From contig JABDQS010000200.1 in NCBI GenBank assembly GCA_013042125.1, forward strand, positions 1 to 11,891: a stretch of 11,891 nt of DNA. The letters run 5' to 3'. The translations under genes were made by a program, and so were the position numbers. The notes below the pieces were generated by a model. The model was not told the origin of the DNA, did no database searches, and was given only the letters and a program-made list of their open reading frames with translations. Source of the stretch: Eudoraea sp. GTDB taxonomy: Bacteria > Bacteroidota > Bacteroidia > Flavobacteriales > Flavobacteriaceae. Shown here piece by piece: positions 1-5,943 of the stretch; the stretch's first letter is position 1; each line of letters begins with the position of its first letter.

Positions 1-295
1 CAGTACCCCATGGTTTGGCTCTTTCTCCTTTAAAGCTGGTCCCTTCCGGAAGATCACTTAATTCCTGAGAAACTACATCTAGTGCTACCGTTCCGGGAAT
101 TTTTGAAGATAAGTATTCTTTAAGGAAAGCTACGTTATCTTTCTGGGTGACCACAACAATATGATCAAAGCCGTTTTCAAGAGCGTCGTAGATACTGAAC
201 TCCATCAGGAATTCTTCGTTAGGTCCCAGTCCATCGAACTGTTTTAGTTTTCCGTATCTGCTGCCTCTTCCGGCTGCCATTAATAATAGGGTCAT
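1..295 (-). CDS. Nucleotidyltransferase (NTP_transferase family), C-terminus beyond the window
   Basis: I translated this partial gene directly from the minus strand: ATG at 295-293, then about 98 codons open to the left edge. The protein begins MTLLLMAAGRGSRYGKLKQF, the nucleotide-binding loop of sugar-phosphate nucleotidyltransferases (AAGxGSR followed by a conserved Lys, residues about 7-19). It continues with a GPNEE segment and a beta strand reading DHIVVVTQ. Such enzymes transfer a nucleotidyl group from an NTP to a sugar phosphate or a similar acceptor in the cytoplasm. The substrate cannot be told from this fragment. It is divergently transcribed from the oxidoreductase at 394, with 98 bp between the start codons, and shows no link to the nos genes. 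The family call is firm and the specific function is open. Confidence 0.8.
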   Translation of the reverse strand, partial: MTLLLMAAGRGSRYGKLKQFDGLGPNEEFLMEFSIYDALENGFDHIVVVTQKDNVAFLKEYLSSKIPGTVALDVVSQELSDLPEGTSFKGERAKPWGT

Positions 296-313
296 GGTAA
301 TTGCTTTTGGGCG

Positions 314-321
314 CAAAAATA
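314..321 (-). promoter_or_regulatory. Candidate Bacteroidetes -7 element for the nucleotidyltransferase
   Basis: On the minus strand the bases read TATTTTTG, an exact match to the Bacteroidetes -7 consensus TAnnTTTG. It lies 18 bp before the ATG at 295. I see no well-placed TTG -33 element, so support comes from the -7 match and its position only. Confidence 0.4.
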
Positions 322-393
322 AGTTTTTAAGATACAATTCCTGTGCTGTCCGCAAGAAATTCATAAATTGAGTTTCTTATACATTCAGGAACT

Positions 394-1752
394 ATGAACA
401 GCAGAAGAAATTTTATTAGGAATACCGCCATTGTAAGTGCAGGAATGAGTGTTCTGCCTAATTTGGCTTCGGCCATATACCCTGCCAATATAAAGGAGGA
501 GCTAAATGTAGGATTGATTGGAGTAGGGCTCCGCGGTACCAATCACCTTAGAAATCTTCTATTGCGTTCAGACGTTCAGATCACTGCACTATGTGATGTT
601 GATCCTGAACGTATCAGTATAGGTAAAAAGTTACTGGCGGATGCCGGTAAAAAGTCGCCTGCCATCTTTGGCAATGACCCTTATGACTATCTTAATTTAC
701 TGGCATTGAAGGAGGTTGATGCTGTGATCATTGCCACTCCCTGGTTATGGCATACCCGGATGGCGGTTGATGCCATGAAGGCTGGAAAATATGCGGGAGT
801 GGAGGTCTCTGCGGCAAATACACTGGAAGAATGCTGGGATCTTGTGAACACTCATGAAGCTACCGGAACACATATGATGATCCTGGAGAATGTGAATTAC
901 AGACGTGATGTATTGGCCGTTCTAAATATGGTTAAGCAGGGTGTCTTTGGTGAAATGGTTCATTTTAGATGTGGGTATCAGCACGATCTTAGGGAAGTGA
1001 AATTCAATGACGGGAAACAACCCTACGGAGGAGGAGTGGAGTTTGGAGAAAAGGCCATTTCAGAGGCGCGTTGGCGTACCGAACATTCGGTAAAAAGGAA
1101 CGCAGATGTGTACCCTACCCATGGCTTAGGTCCGGTGGCTGTAATGGCCGATATTAACAGGGGTAACCGATTTTTATCACTGACCTCTCATGCTACCAAA
1201 GGTATAGGCTTGCATAATCATATCGTGAAAAATGGTGGTGAGGACCATCCCAACGCAAAGGTTAAGTTTAAGCAAGGTGATGTAATTACTACCACTATTG
1301 ATACTGCAAAAGGAGAGACCATTATCATCACCCATGATTGTAACTTGCCCCGGCCTTATTCATTGGGCTTTCGGGTTCAAGGGGCCAACGGGTTATGGGA
1401 AGTAGATGGCAATCGCATGTATATTGAAGGAAGATCGGAGCCACATAGGTGGGATCCGGCTGATGCCTGGTTAGAAGAATACGACCATCCTTTATGGAAA
1501 AAGTATGGAGAATACGCCGCCGGAGCCGGGCATGGGGGGATGGACTTTTTTGTTCTGAATTCCTTTGTAGAATCAGCGAAAGCAAATATTGCCCCACCTA
1601 TGGATGCCTATGATGCTGCGGCATGGAGTGCAGTTACGCCTTTGTCTGAGCTCTCTATTCTCCACAAAGGCGAACCTCAGGATTTCCCTGATTTTACACG
1701 TGGCCTTTGGATGAAAAGAGGTGCCTACAACTGGATGAAGGATACATACTAA
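394..1752 (+). CDS. GH109-like Gfo/Idh/MocA family oxidoreductase with Tat signal
   Basis: This 452-residue protein is a NAD(P)-dependent oxidoreductase-fold enzyme, closest by motif to glycoside hydrolase family 109 (NAD-dependent alpha-N-acetylgalactosaminidase type). The N-terminus MNSRRNFIRNTAIVSAGM looks like a twin-arginine signal (R4-R5, then F7), so it probably acts in the periplasm with its cofactor already bound. A Rossmann GxGxxG follows (G43, G45, G48), then ATPWLWH (115-120) and GVEVSAANTLEECWDL (135-150). ILENVNY (163-169) and YPTHGLGPVA (240-249) hold E165, Y240 and H243. Their spacing resembles the active-site Glu, Tyr and His known for GH109. I recall no evidence linking it to denitrification. 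It is followed by 105 bp before hemN and seems to be its own unit. GH109 substrate activity is an inference, since many homologues are uncharacterised. Confidence 0.85.
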   Translation: MNSRRNFIRNTAIVSAGMSVLPNLASAIYPANIKEELNVGLIGVGLRGTNHLRNLLLRSDVQITALCDVDPERISIGKKLLADAGKKSPAIFGNDPYDYLNLLALKEVDAVIIATPWLWHTRMAVDAMKAGKYAGVEVSAANTLEECWDLVNTHEATGTHMMILENVNYRRDVLAVLNMVKQGVFGEMVHFRCGYQHDLREVKFNDGKQPYGGGVEFGEKAISEARWRTEHSVKRNADVYPTHGLGPVAVMADINRGNRFLSLTSHATKGIGLHNHIVKNGGEDHPNAKVKFKQGDVITTTIDTAKGETIIITHDCNLPRPYSLGFRVQGANGLWEVDGNRMYIEGRSEPHRWDPADAWLEEYDHPLWKKYGEYAAGAGHGGMDFFVLNSFVESAKANIAPPMDAYDAAAWSAVTPLSELSILHKGEPQDFPDFTRGLWMKRGAYNWMKDTY

Positions 1753-1797
1753 CAGATGGTATTATTTTCCTGTGTGCGCCTTTGCCTGCCTTATTAA

Positions 1798-1811
1798 ATG
1801 ATTAATATCAT
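1798..1811 (+). promoter_or_regulatory. FNR/CRP-type palindrome upstream of hemN
   Basis: The bases ATGAT-TAAT-ATCAT form inverted half-sites with a 4-bp spacer. This is the geometry of FNR/DNR/NnrR boxes (TTGAT-N4-ATCAA), with one outer base changed in each half. Its centre (1804.5) lies 29.5 bp before the first base of TAATTTTG at 1834-1841, so it would sit near -41.5, the classic class II activator position. The same half-sites and spacing recur before the cytochrome c gene (4744-4757). The binding regulator is not encoded in this window. Confidence 0.6.
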
Positions 1812-1833
1812 ATTTTAAGAACCGAGGTACATG

Positions 1834-1841
1834 TAATTTTG
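1834..1841 (+). promoter_or_regulatory. Candidate hemN -7 element
   Basis: TAATTTTG matches the Bacteroidetes -7 consensus TAnnTTTG at every fixed base. Transcription would begin near 1846, leaving a leader of only about 12 nt before the hemN ATG at 1858. No TTG is seen at the -33 position. A promoter with a weak -33 fits dependence on an activator bound at 1798-1811. Confidence 0.5.
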
Positions 1842-1857
1842 AAGAAACAGTATTTGT

Positions 1858-3219
1858 ATGCTTAACCTAATTCAAAAGTACAATGTTCAGGGTCCACGTT
1901 ATACGAGCTATCCTACCGTTCCTTATTGGGATATAAACTCTTTTTCAGGAAAAGCCTGGAATGAAACCCTGCAAAAAAGTTTTGAAGAAAGTAACGATAC
2001 AGAAGGTATTAGCCTTTATATTCATTTGCCTTATTGCGAAAGTATGTGCACCTTTTGTGGCTGCCATAAGCGTATCTCCAAAAGGCATGAGGTGGAAATG
2101 CCATACATCAGATCGGTCTTAAAAGAATGGCGTTTATACTGTGATCTTTTTGATTCAAAACCTATTATTAAGGAATTGCACCTGGGAGGAGGTACACCTA
2201 CTTTCTTTTCCCCGGAACATTTGAAAATGTTGATCGATGGGATCTTCAGGCATGCAGAAAGATCTGATCTTCATGAGTTTAGCTTCGAAGGTCATCCCAA
2301 TAATACCAGTAAAGAGCATTTACAAACATTGTTCGATCTGGGATTCAGACGAGTGAGTTATGGGGTACAGGATTATAGTGAAAAGGTGCAGAGAGCCATC
2401 CATAGGGTACAACCATTTGAAAAAGTAAAAAAGGTAACGGAGTGGTCTCGCGAGATAGGGTATACTTCTGTGGGACATGATATTATATTTGGTCTTCCGC
2501 ACCAAAAAAATAATGATATAAGACAAACCATTGACAAGACCAACGAATTAAGACCAGACAGATTAGCTTTTTACAGCTATGCACATGTACCCTGGCTAAA
2601 AGGAAATGGTCAACGAGGATTCAAAGATGAAGATCTGCCAGGGGCTGAAGAAAAACGTCAGTTATATGAGCTTGGCAAGGATTTATTGACTGAAGCAGGA
2701 TATTATGAAATAGGAATGGATCATTTTGCACTCAAAAGCGACTCTCTTTACAAGGCATTTGAAGCAGGGACAATGCACCGGAATTTTATGGGCTATACGG
2801 ATTCTAAGACGCAGTTGATGATTGGGTTGGGCGCATCGAGTATCAGTGATAGCTGGTATAGTTTTGCTCAAAACGTAAAAAGTATTGAAGAGTACCAGCA
2901 TTTGGTAGACCATGATATAATTCCGATCTACCGCGGACATATGCTTTCTGAAGAGGATTTGGTAATACGACGCCATATTCTTAACTTAATGTGCAGAATG
3001 CAAACCTCCTGGGAAGATGAAAGTCAGCAATTCAATGACCTGGAACTTGTACTTGAACATTTACATGAAATGGAATTAGACGGCTTGGTTAATACTAATA
3101 CCAACAAACTGAGCGTTACAGAAACAGGCAGACCTTTTATTCGAAATGTTTGTATGGCATTTGATCTCTTAATGCATAGAAAAGCTCCGGAAAAAAGAGT
3201 ATTTTCAATGACCATTTAA
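1858..3219 (+). CDS. hemN: Oxygen-independent coproporphyrinogen III oxidase (radical SAM)
   Basis: HemN decarboxylates coproporphyrinogen III to protoporphyrinogen IX without oxygen, using S-adenosylmethionine and a [4Fe-4S] cluster, in the cytoplasm. The 453-residue length is normal for true HemN. Seen in the sequence: GPRYTSYPT near the N-terminus (12-20), a hallmark of HemN rather than HemW. The radical SAM motif is CxxxCxFCxC with C60, C64, C67 and C69; the fourth Cys also favours HemN. HLGGGTPTF (108-116) is the SAM-binding glycine motif. A palindrome and an exact -7 element upstream suggest anaerobic activation. The universal stress gene follows after 17 bp, probably in the same transcript. 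Anaerobic haem supply fits the cytochrome c at the head of the nearby nos cluster. Confidence 0.96.
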   Translation: MLNLIQKYNVQGPRYTSYPTVPYWDINSFSGKAWNETLQKSFEESNDTEGISLYIHLPYCESMCTFCGCHKRISKRHEVEMPYIRSVLKEWRLYCDLFDSKPIIKELHLGGGTPTFFSPEHLKMLIDGIFRHAERSDLHEFSFEGHPNNTSKEHLQTLFDLGFRRVSYGVQDYSEKVQRAIHRVQPFEKVKKVTEWSREIGYTSVGHDIIFGLPHQKNNDIRQTIDKTNELRPDRLAFYSYAHVPWLKGNGQRGFKDEDLPGAEEKRQLYELGKDLLTEAGYYEIGMDHFALKSDSLYKAFEAGTMHRNFMGYTDSKTQLMIGLGASSISDSWYSFAQNVKSIEEYQHLVDHDIIPIYRGHMLSEEDLVIRRHILNLMCRMQTSWEDESQQFNDLELVLEHLHEMELDGLVNTNTNKLSVTETGRPFIRNVCMAFDLLMHRKAPEKRVFSMTI

Positions 3220-3236
3220 CCCTTTAAAAAGAACCC

Positions 3237-4061
3237 ATGAAAACAATTATTGTCCCAGTAGATTTCTCAGAACAATCCGAATACGCTCTTAAGGTAGCCG
3301 CTTCTCTGGCTAAAAAACAGAAGTTTGAGATCATCGTGTTACACATGCTCGAGTTAAATGAGGCCACACTTACCTCAACTGAGGGATTTCATCCGGAACA
3401 AACTGTTTTCCTATTGAAACATGCGGAGAAAAGATTGAGCCAGTATTTAAATAAGGACTATCTGAAAGGAATAAAGATCACACCGGTTATTAAGCATTTT
3501 AAAGTTTTTGGCGAGGTGAATGAAATCGCTGAAAAACACGATGCAGATCTTATAGTAATGGGGTCTCATGGTAGCGATGGATTAAAAGAGATCTTTGTTG
3601 GTTCTAATGCTGAAAAAGTAGTGAGACATTCGGATGTACCTGTATTGGTGGTAAAAGATGAAATGAAGGATTTCAAGATTGAAAATTTTGTTTTTGCCTG
3701 TAACTTCAAGGGTGAAAGCCTGGCGGCATTCCAAAGAGCGCGCAAATTTGCAAGTTCTTTAGGAGCAAAGTTGCATATGGTGTATATCAATACCCCTGGG
3801 GATGATTTCCTTAGTAATAATGATTCCCATGAAAAGATCAATAAATATCTGGAAAAAGCAGGTGTCGGGGAGAAAGTGAAGATCTACAATGATTACAGTG
3901 TAGAAAAAGGAGTTCTAAATTTCAGTGAAAGCATGAATGCAGATCTTATTGGTATCCCTACCCATGGTAGAAAAGGACTATCTCATTTCTTTATGGGCAG
4001 TATAGGAGAGGATATTACCAACCATTCCAGGATCCCGGTAATGACCTTTAAGATCAAGTAG
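3237..4061 (+). CDS. Universal stress protein, two tandem UspA domains
   Basis: This 274-residue cytoplasmic protein carries two Usp folds in tandem. Domain 1 (about 1-140) starts MKTIIVPVDFSEQSEYAL and ends with the ATP-binding pattern G-2x-G-9x-GS (G109, G112, G122-S123), followed by VPVLVV. Domain 2 (about 150-274) has a similar terminal pattern, THGRKGLSHFFMGS (242-255). The first strand of domain 2 reads FVFACNF and has lost the usual VPxD start, so domain 2 may bind nucleotide differently. The gene begins 17 bp after hemN, without a visible promoter, and ends before a strong terminator. Co-transcription with hemN, and hence induction under low oxygen, is inferred. Its molecular role cannot be read from sequence. 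Confidence 0.92.
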   Translation: MKTIIVPVDFSEQSEYALKVAASLAKKQKFEIIVLHMLELNEATLTSTEGFHPEQTVFLLKHAEKRLSQYLNKDYLKGIKITPVIKHFKVFGEVNEIAEKHDADLIVMGSHGSDGLKEIFVGSNAEKVVRHSDVPVLVVKDEMKDFKIENFVFACNFKGESLAAFQRARKFASSLGAKLHMVYINTPGDDFLSNNDSHEKINKYLEKAGVGEKVKIYNDYSVEKGVLNFSESMNADLIGIPTHGRKGLSHFFMGSIGEDITNHSRIPVMTFKIK

Positions 4062-4077
4062 ATTTCAATAAACATTA

Positions 4078-4108
4078 AAAAAAAGGGTGCCGTTAGCACC
4101 CTTTTTTT
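4078..4108. terminator. Bidirectional intrinsic terminator between convergent genes
   Basis: A perfect inverted repeat has the GC core GGGTGC (4085-4090), loop CGTTA and GCACCC (4096-4101). An A-run lies before it (4077-4084) and a T-run after it (4102-4108). On the plus strand it ends the hemN-usp transcript 16 bp after the usp stop. On the minus strand the A-run becomes a U-run and would end the Rrf2-small ORF transcript. Confidence 0.9.
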
Positions 4109-4166
4109 GATTCTTAACTAACTTCATCTATGTTTCTTTACAATTGGCATGCCTGTTTGGTAGAGG

Positions 4167-4241
4167 TTAATTGTCAATAAGGGCATTTTTAAATGTCAAG
4201 AGACCGATCAGTAGGGCGATAACCAAGTATACAAAGTCCAT
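4167..4241 (-). CDS. Putative 24-residue single-span membrane peptide
   Basis: On the minus strand an ATG at 4241-4239 opens a 24-codon frame that ends in TAA at 4169-4167. It begins MDFVYLVIALLIGLLTF: one acidic residue, then about 15 hydrophobic residues, then Lys-Asn and an acidic tail (Ile-Asp-Asn at the end). This is the shape of a small single-span membrane protein. It starts 16 bp after the Rrf2 stop codon and lies before the shared terminator, so it would be co-transcribed with the regulator. An AAAGG stretch lies about 12 nt before the ATG, with an A-run between. I do not recognise a family. Chance ORFs of this size are common; the hydrophobic pattern and placement are the only support. 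Confidence 0.4.
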   Translation of the reverse strand: MDFVYLVIALLIGLLTFKNALIDN

Positions 4242-4257
4242 TTTTTTGTGAACCCTT

Positions 4258-4689
4258 TCAGGATGATATGAAGGAGGCGCCTTTTTTAAGATCGAGTGAG
4301 AGCTCGCCAATCGTCATTTTTTTTAACGTACCTAAAAGAACAGCTCTGGAAGGGCCCACGTATTCGTGAAGAGGACAGGGATGTTGTGCATTGCATTCCT
4401 CAATTCCAAGGACGCATGCTTCCATTCTCTGATTCCCATCTATTACTTCAATAACCCTATAAACAGAATTCTCTTTGTTCTCTTTAGTAAGGTAATAGCC
4501 GCCCTTGGGCCCTTTTGTAGATGAGATGATATTGTGCTTAGAGAGGTTCTGTAATAATTTTGCCAGATAGGCCTTGGGCACTTGAGTAGGTTGGTAAAGA
4601 TCTTTTACCATAAGTTTATTGGAGCTATCTGTTTTATCTGCAAGATACAATACCGCTTTTAAGGCGTATTTCCCTGAATTACTCAGCAT
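4258..4689 (-). CDS. Rrf2-family transcriptional regulator with Fe-S-type cysteines (NsrR/IscR-like)
   Basis: This 143-residue protein begins MLSNSGKYALKAVLYLADK, the start of the Rrf2 winged-helix domain. The recognition-helix region (VPKAYLAKLLQNLSKHNII, about 37-55) and the wing SSTKGPKGGYYLTK (56-69) are both present. Three cysteines, C92, C99 and C105, lie where NsrR and IscR bind an Fe-S cluster, but with spacing C-x6-C-x5-C. It could sense NO, oxygen or cluster status. NsrR-like sensing of NO would suit a denitrification locus, but sequence alone does not decide. It is divergent from the cytochrome c-nos operon, with a 122-bp gap holding two palindromes. The likely targets are its own promoter and perhaps nos. 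A small membrane-peptide ORF follows on the same strand. Confidence 0.9.
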   Translation of the reverse strand: MLSNSGKYALKAVLYLADKTDSSNKLMVKDLYQPTQVPKAYLAKLLQNLSKHNIISSTKGPKGGYYLTKENKENSVYRVIEVIDGNQRMEACVLGIEECNAQHPCPLHEYVGPSRAVLLGTLKKMTIGELSLDLKKGASFISS

Positions 4690-4713
4690 ACTTTTGGTTT
4701 CTAAATAAGAATT

Positions 4714-4721
4714 TAAAGATA
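4714..4721 (-). promoter_or_regulatory. Candidate -7 element of the Rrf2 gene
   Basis: On the minus strand the bases read TATCTTTA, matching TAnnTTTG except at the last base. Its first base (4721) is 29.5 bp from the centre of the shared palindrome at 4744-4757, exactly mirroring the cytochrome c side. The start codon would follow a leader of about 20 nt. Confidence 0.4.
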
Positions 4722-4724
4722 AAA

Positions 4725-4738
4725 GGATATTTATATCC
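4725..4738. promoter_or_regulatory. Palindrome GGATAT-TT-ATATCC, candidate Rrf2 operator
   Basis: Perfect 6-bp arms flank a 2-bp centre. The site lies directly upstream of the candidate -7 element of the Rrf2 gene, in the -12 to -30 zone where a bound repressor would block RNA polymerase, and is next to the FNR-type palindrome. Autorepression by the Rrf2 protein is an inference. I saw no second copy of it in the window. Confidence 0.45.
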
Positions 4739-4743
4739 GAAAT

Positions 4744-4757
4744 ATGATTTTTATCAT
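4744..4757. promoter_or_regulatory. Shared FNR/CRP-type palindrome between the Rrf2 gene and the nos operon
   Basis: ATGAT-TTTT-ATCAT extends to an interrupted palindrome with 8-bp arms AATATGAT/ATCATATT (4741-4760). It has FNR-box geometry and the same half-sites as the hemN site. Its centre, 4750.5, is the exact midpoint of the two divergent start codons (4689 and 4812) and is 29.5 bp from a -7-like element on each side. One dimer could therefore act from about -41.5 on both promoters. A CRP/FNR-family protein encoded elsewhere is the likely binder. Confidence 0.65.
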
Positions 4758-4779
4758 ATTATTTTGTGTAGTTCACTGC

Positions 4780-4787
4780 TATTTTTA
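4780..4787 (+). promoter_or_regulatory. Candidate -7 element of the cytochrome c-nos operon
   Basis: TATTTTTA matches TAnnTTTG except for the final G. It would start transcription near 4792, giving a leader of about 20 nt before the ATG at 4812. No properly spaced TTG -33 element is present, consistent with an activator-dependent promoter. Confidence 0.4.
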
Positions 4788-4811
4788 CCCGAAATTTTAA
4801 ATCTAAACCAA

Positions 4812-5315
4812 ATGAAATCAATCTTGAAAAGTATGGCCCTTTTGTTTTCTCTGCTACTCATAAGTTGCGGGGGAAAGGAAGAAAAAAAAGAAGGCTTTAG
4901 TGTGGATAGGAGTAAAGCTCCCGAGCAAACTTCTGAGGTATCTTCAGAGACCAATGACGTACCTGCATCTCAACGTATTACGCTCGATGAGAAAGGGGTA
5001 GGGCAAATAAAAGAGATTACGCTCGATCCTCAGATCGACACTGAAATGGCAGCTGCCGGTGAAGCTATCTTTAAGACCAATTGCACAGCTTGTCATAAAA
5101 TAGATAAACGATTTATTGGCCCTTCACCAAGAGGAATTTTGGAAAGAAGAAGTCCGGAATGGATCATGAATATGATCCTCGATCCTAAATTGATGACAGA
5201 ACAAGATCGTTGTGCCAAAGATCTTCTAATAGAATTTAACGGAGCTGCCATGGCTAACCAAAATTTGACTGTGGAAGAGACCCGGTCCATTTTAGAATAT
5301 TACAGAACCCTATAA
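4812..5315 (+). CDS. Monohaem cytochrome c lipoprotein, candidate electron donor to NosZ
   Basis: I chose the ATG at 4812 because it gives a clean lipoprotein signal, MKSILKSMALLFSLLLISC with C19 as the lipidated residue. A longer frame from 4764 would place the promoter region inside the gene. The mature protein has a charged linker (residues 20-75) and then a class I-like cytochrome c domain. The haem motif is C91-T-A-C94-H95. FIGPSPRGI follows, and M147 in AAMANQ is the likely sixth ligand. An extra Cys, C134, is present. At 167 residues it is a small, membrane-tethered carrier. It is the first gene of the nos operon, with the FAS1 gene 11 bp downstream. No NosR, NosG or NosH is seen, so passing electrons to the CuA site of NosZ is the natural inference. 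Confidence 0.9.
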   Translation: MKSILKSMALLFSLLLISCGGKEEKKEGFSVDRSKAPEQTSEVSSETNDVPASQRITLDEKGVGQIKEITLDPQIDTEMAAAGEAIFKTNCTACHKIDKRFIGPSPRGILERRSPEWIMNMILDPKLMTEQDRCAKDLLIEFNGAAMANQNLTVEETRSILEYYRTL

Positions 5316-5326
5316 ATTTCGAACCA

Positions 5327-5911
5327 ATGAAAAGACCCAAAAAATTAATAATACTAGGAGTTTCCTTTCTTTTATTAGGAATAGTCTCAAATTGTAAAAA
5401 TGAGGCCAAAACAGATACTTCCACTGCTTCTCCTGCAGCGACAACAGATGAAGCTAAAGAAGAGGGACAGGCCTTTATTGAAGATGATGTATCCACGCCC
5501 AATGTTCTTGACATCGCGATAGGTTCTCCGGACCATACAACATTGGTGGCCGCAGTTCAGGCTGCTGATCTTGAGAATGTTCTTGTAAACGCCGGCCCCT
5601 TAATGGTATTTGCTCCTACAAATGAGGCCTTCGCGGCACTTCCTGAAGGAACAGTAGAAGACCTCCTTAAGCCTGAAAATAAGGATGCATTGGCCAATAT
5701 ATTGAAGTATCATGTAACACCGGGTAATTACAGCAAGGAGTTATTAATGAAATTCAAAAAATTAGGTCAGGCCAACGATCAGAGTGCTCCCGTTGAAGTA
5801 AAAGAAGGTGAGGTTTATGTAGGTGGGGCTAAGATCATTGCCAGTGTTAATGCAGGTAACGGAATTGTTCATGTAGTGGATAAAGTAATGTTGCCTCCGG
5901 CCGAAGAATAA
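5327..5911 (+). CDS. FAS1 (fasciclin) domain lipoprotein inside the nos operon
   Basis: This 194-residue protein has a lipoprotein signal ending IVSNC (C23), a low-complexity Thr/Ala/Glu linker (about 25-55) and one FAS1 domain (about 58-192). FAS1 landmarks are visible: FAPTNEAFAALP (95-106, the H1 box), KYHV (127-130, the YH motif) and GIVHVVDKVMLP (179-190, the H2 box). FAS1 domains usually mediate protein-protein or surface adhesion; no catalytic or metal site is evident. It lies between the cytochrome c and nosZ genes, with 11 and 32 bp gaps, so it is almost certainly co-expressed with them. A scaffold holding cytochrome and NosZ together at the membrane is a speculative reading. Its role in N2O reduction is not known to me. 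Confidence 0.92.
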   Translation: MKRPKKLIILGVSFLLLGIVSNCKNEAKTDTSTASPAATTDEAKEEGQAFIEDDVSTPNVLDIAIGSPDHTTLVAAVQAADLENVLVNAGPLMVFAPTNEAFAALPEGTVEDLLKPENKDALANILKYHVTPGNYSKELLMKFKKLGQANDQSAPVEVKEGEVYVGGAKIIASVNAGNGIVHVVDKVMLPPAEE

Positions 5912-5943
5912 CAGATATCAATTAAACCATAAAAACAGATACA

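Noticed and set aside
394-1752. The GH109-like oxidoreductase as part of the nos system
   Set aside because: It has its own Tat signal and sugar-related family, lies before the separate hemN promoter, and no functional link is visible.
4764-4766. TTG as a -33 element for the nos promoter
   Set aside because: Only 13 bp separate it from the -7-like element, too short for the usual Bacteroidetes spacing of about 19.
4766-4776. GTG-TAGTT-CAC, an imperfect inverted repeat on the nos side of the intergenic gap
   Set aside because: Only three paired bases per arm plus scattered matches; this is likely by chance.
4764-4811. An upstream in-frame start that would add 16 residues to the cytochrome c
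   Set aside because: It would cover the -7-like element and bury the lipoprotein signal, which begins cleanly at the ATG at 4812.
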